From Chthoniobacteraceae bacterium (GTDB lineage Bacteria; Verrucomicrobiota; Verrucomicrobiia; Chthoniobacterales; Chthoniobacteraceae): a stretch of 64,000 nucleotides of DNA. A program made the position numbers and the translations under genes. Position 1 is the first letter of the stretch, and each line of letters opens with the position of its first letter. The notes under the pieces were generated by a model. That model had not been told where the DNA came from and ran no database searches. It was given only the letters and a program-made list of their open reading frames with translations. This document shows positions 59,080-64,000 of the stretch, piece by piece. Where the stretch lies: contig JAQGOL010000033.1 of NCBI GenBank assembly GCA_028293625.1, forward strand, positions 1 through 64,000, written 5' to 3'.

Positions 59080-60284
59080 TACGGAACCTCGATGAAGACC
59101 CGGTGCAACTCGCGCACGGCATCGTCGACGGCTTCCAACGGCACCAGCCATGTGATCCGGAAGGAGGAAGTGGAAATGCCGCGCACCCCGATTTTCGCCA
59201 ATGCCGCGGAACCGGTGCGGACATTTTGATAACTCGTATTGATGCCGGCGCCGATCGCGCTTACCGCGCCCAGGGCATCAACGAGCCGCACCGATTCGCT
59301 GAATCGTTCGTGCAATTGGCTGCGGAACCGCTCCTCGTTATGCAGGTTTTCCCGGGAAAGAACCATTGTGAGGCTGTCCAGCGCCTTTTCGATTGGGACC
59401 AGATGCAGCTGTTTGCCGCAGACATTTTGCTCGTCGAGAAAGGCAAAGAGTTCCTCGGCGTTCACCGTGGCGTTGAGCACAAACAGATCCTTCTCGCTGG
59501 CCACTCCAACCACGGTGCCGGGCGGGCGTGATGCAAAACGCCGCACGACCGTGCCGTCGGAATGCGGGCCAACGCCGGGTGGCGGCTGGGCCGTGGCACG
59601 GGCGTAAATGGCAATGCCGCGCTCCTTGGCAAACTCGACAGCTTGCGCGTTGAGCACTTTGGCGCCGGCCTCAGCCATCTCCTGCATCTCTTCGTGGGAA
59701 AGGGAGGCGATGCGCACGGCCGCCGGCACGACGCGCGGATCGGCGGAATAAACGCCGTCGACATCCGAACAAATCTCGCACCATTCCGCATCGAGCGCCG
59801 CGGCCATGGCGACGGCGGTGGTATCGCTGCCGCCGCGTCCGAGCGTGGTGACTTCTTTTTTATAAGAGACACCCTGGTAACCGGCGATGATAACGATCCG
59901 GCCGCGCGCCAGTTCATCCTGAATCCGAAACGGACGCACCTCGATGATCCGGGCATCGACGTGCCGGTCATTGGTGATGATCCCAGCCTGGCTCCCGGTA
60001 AAGCTGATCGCGTTTCCTCCCAGATCGCGGATCGCCATGGAGAGCAGCGCCATTGAAACGCGTTCGCCCACCGAGAGTAGCAGATCGAGCTCGCGCCGCT
60101 CGGGGTTGATGGAAACGCGCTTGGCCATTTCCAGCAGATCATCGGTCGCATTGCCCATGGCGGAGACAACCACCACCACCTGATGGCCCTGGTCGCGGGT
60201 GAGCATCACCCGTTTTGCCACCGCACGGATTTTCCCGGGATCGGCCACGCTGGTGCCCCCATATTTTTGCACGACGATCGCCAT
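59079..60284 (-). CDS. lysC: Aspartate kinase
   Basis: Aspartokinase phosphorylates aspartate in the first step towards lysine, threonine and methionine. The 401 residues show [20 protein letters not shown] (K7, KYGGTS), [30 protein letters not shown] and [21 protein letters not shown]. Two ACT domains at the C-terminus (residues about 265-401, e.g. [20 protein letters not shown] and [20 protein letters not shown]) allow feedback control by lysine or threonine. No lysine riboswitch is recognised upstream. It diverges from the CheB-CheR gene. Confidence 0.95.
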   Translation of the reverse strand: MAIVVQKYGGTSVADPGKIRAVAKRVMLTRDQGHQVVVVVSAMGNATDDLLEMAKRVSINPERRELDLLLSVGERVSMALLSMAIRDLGGNAISFTGSQAGIITNDRHVDARIIEVRPFRIQDELARGRIVIIAGYQGVSYKKEVTTLGRGGSDTTAVAMAAALDAEWCEICSDVDGVYSADPRVVPAAVRIASLSHEEMQEMAEAGAKVLNAQAVEFAKERGIAIYARATAQPPPGVGPHSDGTVVRRFASRPPGTVVGVASEKDLFVLNATVNAEELFAFLDEQNVCGKQLHLVPIEKALDSLTMVLSRENLHNEERFRSQLHERFSESVRLVDALGAVSAIGAGINTSYQNVRTGSAALAKIGVRGISTSSFRITWLVPLEAVDDAVRELHRVFIEVP

Positions 60285-60435
60285 GGGCGCATCCTGTTTC
60301 GGGGCCGCCCGTTTTTGGAGTCTTTTCTCTCTTAAAGAACATTCCGAAAACTTCAGATGGCCAATCCGTCGGACTCGACTCTCTTACAAATTATTTCAAT
60401 GTATCCGCCCCCATGGAATTCAGGGCTGCCAGTTC

Positions 60436-63006
60436 ATGACCACTGATCCTCAATCCTCAAATAACGAGTCGCCCTCCTTCCGCGGGTTTTACGTGGCGGG
60501 GTTAGGCGCTTCGGCGGGCGGCTTGGAGGCGTTGCGAAGTTTTTTCGGCTCAATGCCCGGCAATAGCGGCATCGCTTTTGTGGTCATCCAGCATCTCTCG
60601 CCCGATTACCCGAGCCAAATGGCGGAGCTGCTTGCCTCGCATACGACGATGCCGGTCAGCGTGATTGAAGACGGCGTCCCTCTGGAACCCAATCACGTTT
60701 ATGTCATTCCTCCGGGCAAATGCGCTGAAACCTTTCAATACAAGCTGCTGCTGAGCGATTCGACAAAATCGCCATATCCCCAGTCGGCGATCGATCACTT
60801 TTTCCGGTCGCTGGCCGAGGATTGCCGCGAGATGGCGGTCGGCATTGTGCTTTCAGGCACCGGTAGCGATGGCACGCTTGGAGTGCGTGCGATCAAGGAG
60901 GCGGGCGGCACGGTGATGGTTCAGCAGGAGAGCTCCGCTCTGTTTGACGGGATGCCGCAGAGCGCGAGAATGACCGGGATGGCGGATTATGTGCTGCCTG
61001 CGGCGGAATTGGGGCTTTGCCTCTTTAAATTTGTCCGGCATCCGCTGGTTGCGGCGGCGGGACGCGTGAAGCTTCATATCGCCGAGAACACGATGAGCAA
61101 AATCATCGCGTTGATCCGCTCACAGTCGGGCATTGATTTTGCCGGTTACAAACAAAGCACGGTCTTGCGGCGCATCGAGCGGCGCATCGGCATCGCATTG
61201 CTCAGGAAGCCCGAGGATTACCTCGAGTATCTCCAGCAGTCTGAGGAGGAAGTCAGCGCGCTGATCCGAGACCTGCTGATCAACGTCACCAGGTTCTTTC
61301 GCGACAGCGAAACCTTCGAGGTCCTGCGCACTGAGATTCTGCCGGCAATCCTTGAGGAAGCTGCCAGTTCCAAGACGCTTCGCATCTGGGTGCCGGGTTG
61401 CGCCACGGGCGAGGAAGCCTATTCCATCGCAATGCTTGCCCAGGAACTCATCGCCGCGCGCGGCGAGTCGTGGGAACTGAAGGTTTTCGCCACCGACGCC
61501 GATGAAAGCTCCATTGCATGGGCGGGCCGCGGGATTTATCCAAAAACCATCGCCGCCGATGTGCCTCCGGAGTTGCTGGCCCGTTATTTCGTCACGGACG
61601 GGGAGCACCTGAAAATCCGCCCCGAACTCCGCGCCCGGGTGGTTTTCGCGCGGCAAAACATTCTGCGCGATCCCCCCTTTACGCGGCTCGATCTGATTTC
61701 GTGCCGCAACCTGCTTATCTATCTCCAGGTCAGCCAGCAGCGGCGCGTCATCGATTTGATGCATTTTGCGTTGCGATCGGGCGGCTACCTGCTGCTTGGC
61801 ATGAGTGAAACTATCGGCGACCGGCCCGATGCATTTGAGGCGCTCCATTCAAGAGTGCGGATCTTTAAAAAGCGGCTCGGCTCGGCGCCAGCCATCATCA
61901 ACTCGCTGCCGGAATTTGCCCCTGAAGGGTATGCGGCGGGTGGTGTGCAGGGAGCGCTGCCCATGCCCGGGCGCGCTCTTCCGGAAAAAAAATCCAAAAA
62001 CAAACTCTGGGAGCGGGTCGGCGCGCGGTTGATGGCGGAATTCGTGCCCACCTGCCTGGTGCTCAACGAGAACCACGAAATCCTGCATAGCTTTGGCCAG
62101 CCGCAGCGCTTTTTGGCCCTGCAGGCCGGCCGGGCAAGCCTGGACATTTTTAAACTCGCCCCACGCGAACTCTCGCTGGCGCTTTCCAGCGCCATTCACC
62201 GCGCCACCAAGGAAAAACAAACCATCCGATACTCGGACGTGCGTCTGCCGGGCAAGGACGGCTCCGCGGAGGTGATGAATCTCAAAGTCGAACTGCTTGC
62301 GGGGGAGCGCGGCGAAGCGGCATTGATCCTTGTCTTTTTCGAGGAGCCTCAGCCCGCGCCGCCCGAGACCAGGGAAATACAAAAGTTCGATCCGGCGAGC
62401 GATTCGATCGAGCGGATTATCGATCTTGAGGAGGAATTGCAGAGTACAAAGGAGCAGCTGCAGAGTGCGACTGAGGATAAACAAGCGGCACAGGAAGAAC
62501 TTCAAGCTACCAATGAAGAATTATTGGCCGGTAATGAAGAGTTGCAGAGCAGCAACGAAGAGCTCGAATCAGTGAATGAAGAGCTTACCACGCTCAACAG
62601 CGAGTATCAGCAAAAGATTCGCGAACTGACTACCGCCAACAACGATCTTCAAAACGTCGTGCGTACCTCCGACGTGGCGACGATCTTTTTGGATGCCACT
62701 TTCCACATCCGCCGCTTTACACCGGTGGTGACACGTGAGATTGGGCTGCAGCCGCACGATATTGGCCGGCTGCTTACCGACTTCGCGCATCCCCTCATCG
62801 CGGCCATCGCCGAGGATCTGCAGCGCGCCGTGACTTCAACCGGACCGATTATGAAAACGGTGGAAACAAGCCCTGATGTGCTGCACCTGATCAGCGTCAC
62901 GCCGTACCGGCGCGAAGGGACAAGCGATCTGGGGCTGGTGGTGACCATCCTGGATGTGAGCGCGCTGGGCACGCAAAAGAACGAGACGCAAGGAGACAAA
63001 AAATAA
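60436..63006 (+). CDS. CheB-CheR bifunctional protein with PAS/coiled-coil tail
   Basis: The 856-residue product begins at ATG 60436; longer readings run into lysC antisense. Residues about 15-205 are a CheB methylesterase domain with its catalytic triad: S26 (GASAGG), H53 (VIQHLS) and D145 (SGTGSDG). No receiver precedes it. Residues about 220-480 are a CheR methyltransferase (VTRFFRDSETFEVL, RIWVPGCATGEEAYSIAML, ISCRNLLIYL). A PAS-like region, a long coiled coil (QAAQEELQATNEELLAGN) and a C-terminal PAS domain follow. Such proteins act with a histidine kinase, and one begins 9 bp downstream. No MCP, CheA or CheW is visible. Confidence 0.9.
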   Translation: MTTDPQSSNNESPSFRGFYVAGLGASAGGLEALRSFFGSMPGNSGIAFVVIQHLSPDYPSQMAELLASHTTMPVSVIEDGVPLEPNHVYVIPPGKCAETFQYKLLLSDSTKSPYPQSAIDHFFRSLAEDCREMAVGIVLSGTGSDGTLGVRAIKEAGGTVMVQQESSALFDGMPQSARMTGMADYVLPAAELGLCLFKFVRHPLVAAAGRVKLHIAENTMSKIIALIRSQSGIDFAGYKQSTVLRRIERRIGIALLRKPEDYLEYLQQSEEEVSALIRDLLINVTRFFRDSETFEVLRTEILPAILEEAASSKTLRIWVPGCATGEEAYSIAMLAQELIAARGESWELKVFATDADESSIAWAGRGIYPKTIAADVPPELLARYFVTDGEHLKIRPELRARVVFARQNILRDPPFTRLDLISCRNLLIYLQVSQQRRVIDLMHFALRSGGYLLLGMSETIGDRPDAFEALHSRVRIFKKRLGSAPAIINSLPEFAPEGYAAGGVQGALPMPGRALPEKKSKNKLWERVGARLMAEFVPTCLVLNENHEILHSFGQPQRFLALQAGRASLDIFKLAPRELSLALSSAIHRATKEKQTIRYSDVRLPGKDGSAEVMNLKVELLAGERGEAALILVFFEEPQPAPPETREIQKFDPASDSIERIIDLEEELQSTKEQLQSATEDKQAAQEELQATNEELLAGNEELQSSNEELESVNEELTTLNSEYQQKIRELTTANNDLQNVVRTSDVATIFLDATFHIRRFTPVVTREIGLQPHDIGRLLTDFAHPLIAAIAEDLQRAVTSTGPIMKTVETSPDVLHLISVTPYRREGTSDLGLVVTILDVSALGTQKNETQGDKK

Positions 63007-63015
63007 ATCCAACCA

Positions 63016-64000
63016 ATGACCCCGAGCACCGAAACCCTGCGCGGCAGAGCCGAGAAACGCATGACCGCCAGTGTGAAAGACGCCCGGCTGCTCCCGCTTG
63101 AGGAGATGCAAGCCGCCCTGCATGAGCTTTGCGTTTATAAAGCCGAGTTGGAGATCCAGAATGAAGAGCTCATTGCCGCGCGTTCACTTCTCGAAGCGTC
63201 GCAGCGCCGCTATTTCCGGCACTTTGATCTCGCTCCCGTCGGCCTCATCCGGCTGAGCCGCGACGCCATCATCCTCGAAACCAATATTCTCGCCGCCGAA
63301 CTGCTCGGTTTGAGCCGCGAAGCCCTTCATACCTCGTCCCAACGTTTCCTTTCCCACGTCGCTCCACAGTGCCATGCCGATTTTCAACGGCATCTTGCGG
63401 CTGCGCTTGAGTCGAGAAAAATGGAGATGTGCGAGCTGATGCTTTGTGATGCGGCGGGCGTGGAAACGTTCGTTCGCGTCCAGAGCGTGCGCAGCCGCGG
63501 CGAGCAGGATGCCTGGACCTTGTATGTGACCCTCACCGATCTGACCGAGCGCAGGAAGATCGAGCAACTGCTTGCCTCCCAGCAGGCCGAGATGAAAAAA
63601 GAGGTCGCGGCACGCGTCCGCCTGGAGGAGGAGATCCTTGCCATCAGCGAGCGCGAACAGCGCCGGCTCGGCATGGATTTGCACGATGGGCTCGGCCAGC
63701 AGCTCACCGGGATAGCGCTCCTTGGCAAGGTGCTTGCCGATAAACTCAAGGCCGTGGAGCACCCTTGCGCCGCTGCGGCCGCCGAGGTCGCCAATTACAC
63801 GGCCGAGACCATCAACGTCACCCGGGTTCTGGCCAAAGAATTGTATCCGGTCGAACTCGAGCGCGATGGCCTGCTCATGGCGTTGGAAGATCTCGCCATC
63901 CAGACCCGGCAGCGTTTTGATGTGGATTGCGTGCTTCGCTGTCTCGAACCGCAGCTGCGCTTTGAGAAGTCCGCCGAGATTCACCTCTACCGGATGGTGC
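63016..64000 (+). CDS. PAS-containing histidine kinase (NarL-type), cut by the window end
   Basis: From ATG 63016 the frame stays open to 64000. Residues about 73-190 form a PAS domain (RRYFRHFDLAPVGLIRLSRD, ETNILAAELLGLSREALH). A coiled-coil linker (LLASQQAEMKKEVAARVRLE) leads to a HisKA_3 dimerisation domain with LGMDLHDGLGQQLTGIALL (phosphoacceptor H223). The ATPase domain begins and is truncated by the window edge. Starts 9 bp after the CheB-CheR stop, so co-transcription is likely. It should phosphorylate a LuxR/NarL-type regulator, perhaps encoded just beyond. Confidence 0.9.
   Translation, partial: MTPSTETLRGRAEKRMTASVKDARLLPLEEMQAALHELCVYKAELEIQNEELIAARSLLEASQRRYFRHFDLAPVGLIRLSRDAIILETNILAAELLGLSREALHTSSQRFLSHVAPQCHADFQRHLAAALESRKMEMCELMLCDAAGVETFVRVQSVRSRGEQDAWTLYVTLTDLTERRKIEQLLASQQAEMKKEVAARVRLEEEILAISEREQRRLGMDLHDGLGQQLTGIALLGKVLADKLKAVEHPCAAAAAEVANYTAETINVTRVLAKELYPVELERDGLLMALEDLAIQTRQRFDVDCVLRCLEPQLRFEKSAEIHLYRMV

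Noticed and set aside
60285-60435. Lysine riboswitch ahead of lysC
   Set aside because: The leader is about 150 bp and shows no recognisable lysine aptamer elements; its sequence is mostly coding-like antisense.

Overview
The window looks like chromosomal DNA from a Gram-negative bacterium, most probably a member of the Verrucomicrobiota (Chthoniobacter-like). This placement is inferred from gene content and not from a marker gene. The clues are a GC-rich sequence, many secreted proteins with Calx-beta, NHL, PQQ-propeller and YadA-head repeats, a TIGR03790 protein, lipopolysaccharide-type heptose genes, TolC and ExbB/ExbD proteins, and a large bifunctional CheB-CheR protein. Genes lie on both strands in short, tightly packed operons, many with ATGA, TAATG or GTGA stop/start overlaps.

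Layout. 1-593 has no intact gene: it holds five copies of a 19-bp repeat and a decayed piece of a type I restriction subunit (hsdR). 594-5470 encodes two large secreted repeat proteins, the first with a cyclophilin domain. A TolC-like protein follows on the minus strand, then a three-gene coupled unit (7240-11356) built around a receiver/pseudokinase/membrane/SUMF1-like fusion. 11370-18848 is a long minus-strand run: gpsA, an NHL-repeat lipoprotein, a complete ABC importer (binding protein, fused permease, ATPase) and a coiled-coil membrane protein. 18944-24662 holds a site-2 protease with CBS domains, a small membrane protein, an ExbB-ExbD-ExbD-TPR operon and a SurA/PpiD-like foldase. 24675-34828 mixes housekeeping genes (metG, recN) with hydrolases, a nucleotidyltransferase, a YadA-head protein and TIGR03790.

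34845-42148 is an envelope block: prepilin peptidase, a GmhA-like isomerase, two GT4 glycosyltransferases, a GT9 glycosyltransferase and an MsbA-like exporter. Together these can supply, add and export heptose-containing lipid-linked sugars. 42282-52900 holds a patatin with a membrane insertion, a zincin, a GalT-like protein paired with acylphosphatase, and a five-gene run (ABC ATPase, permease, membrane-anchored protein, phosphoesterase, GT9) with minimal spacing.

A tRNA-Ser(GGA) at 52962-53048 marks the edge of a small accessory patch: a truncated hsdM, a Phd/YefM-type antitoxin overlapping a zeta-like P-loop protein, and the broken start of another frame. The right end (54647-64000) returns to chromosomal genes: small membrane proteins, a Spy-like periplasmic protein, a PQQ-propeller protein, aspartokinase, and a CheB-CheR-PAS protein followed by a histidine kinase that runs off the window.

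The items most worth a second look are the receiver-pseudokinase-SUMF1 fusion operon, the ExbB with a C-terminal zinc ribbon, the patatin interrupted by a multi-pass membrane domain, the GalT-like protein that seems to lack its nucleophilic histidine, and the antitoxin/zeta pair beside restriction remnants at the tRNA.
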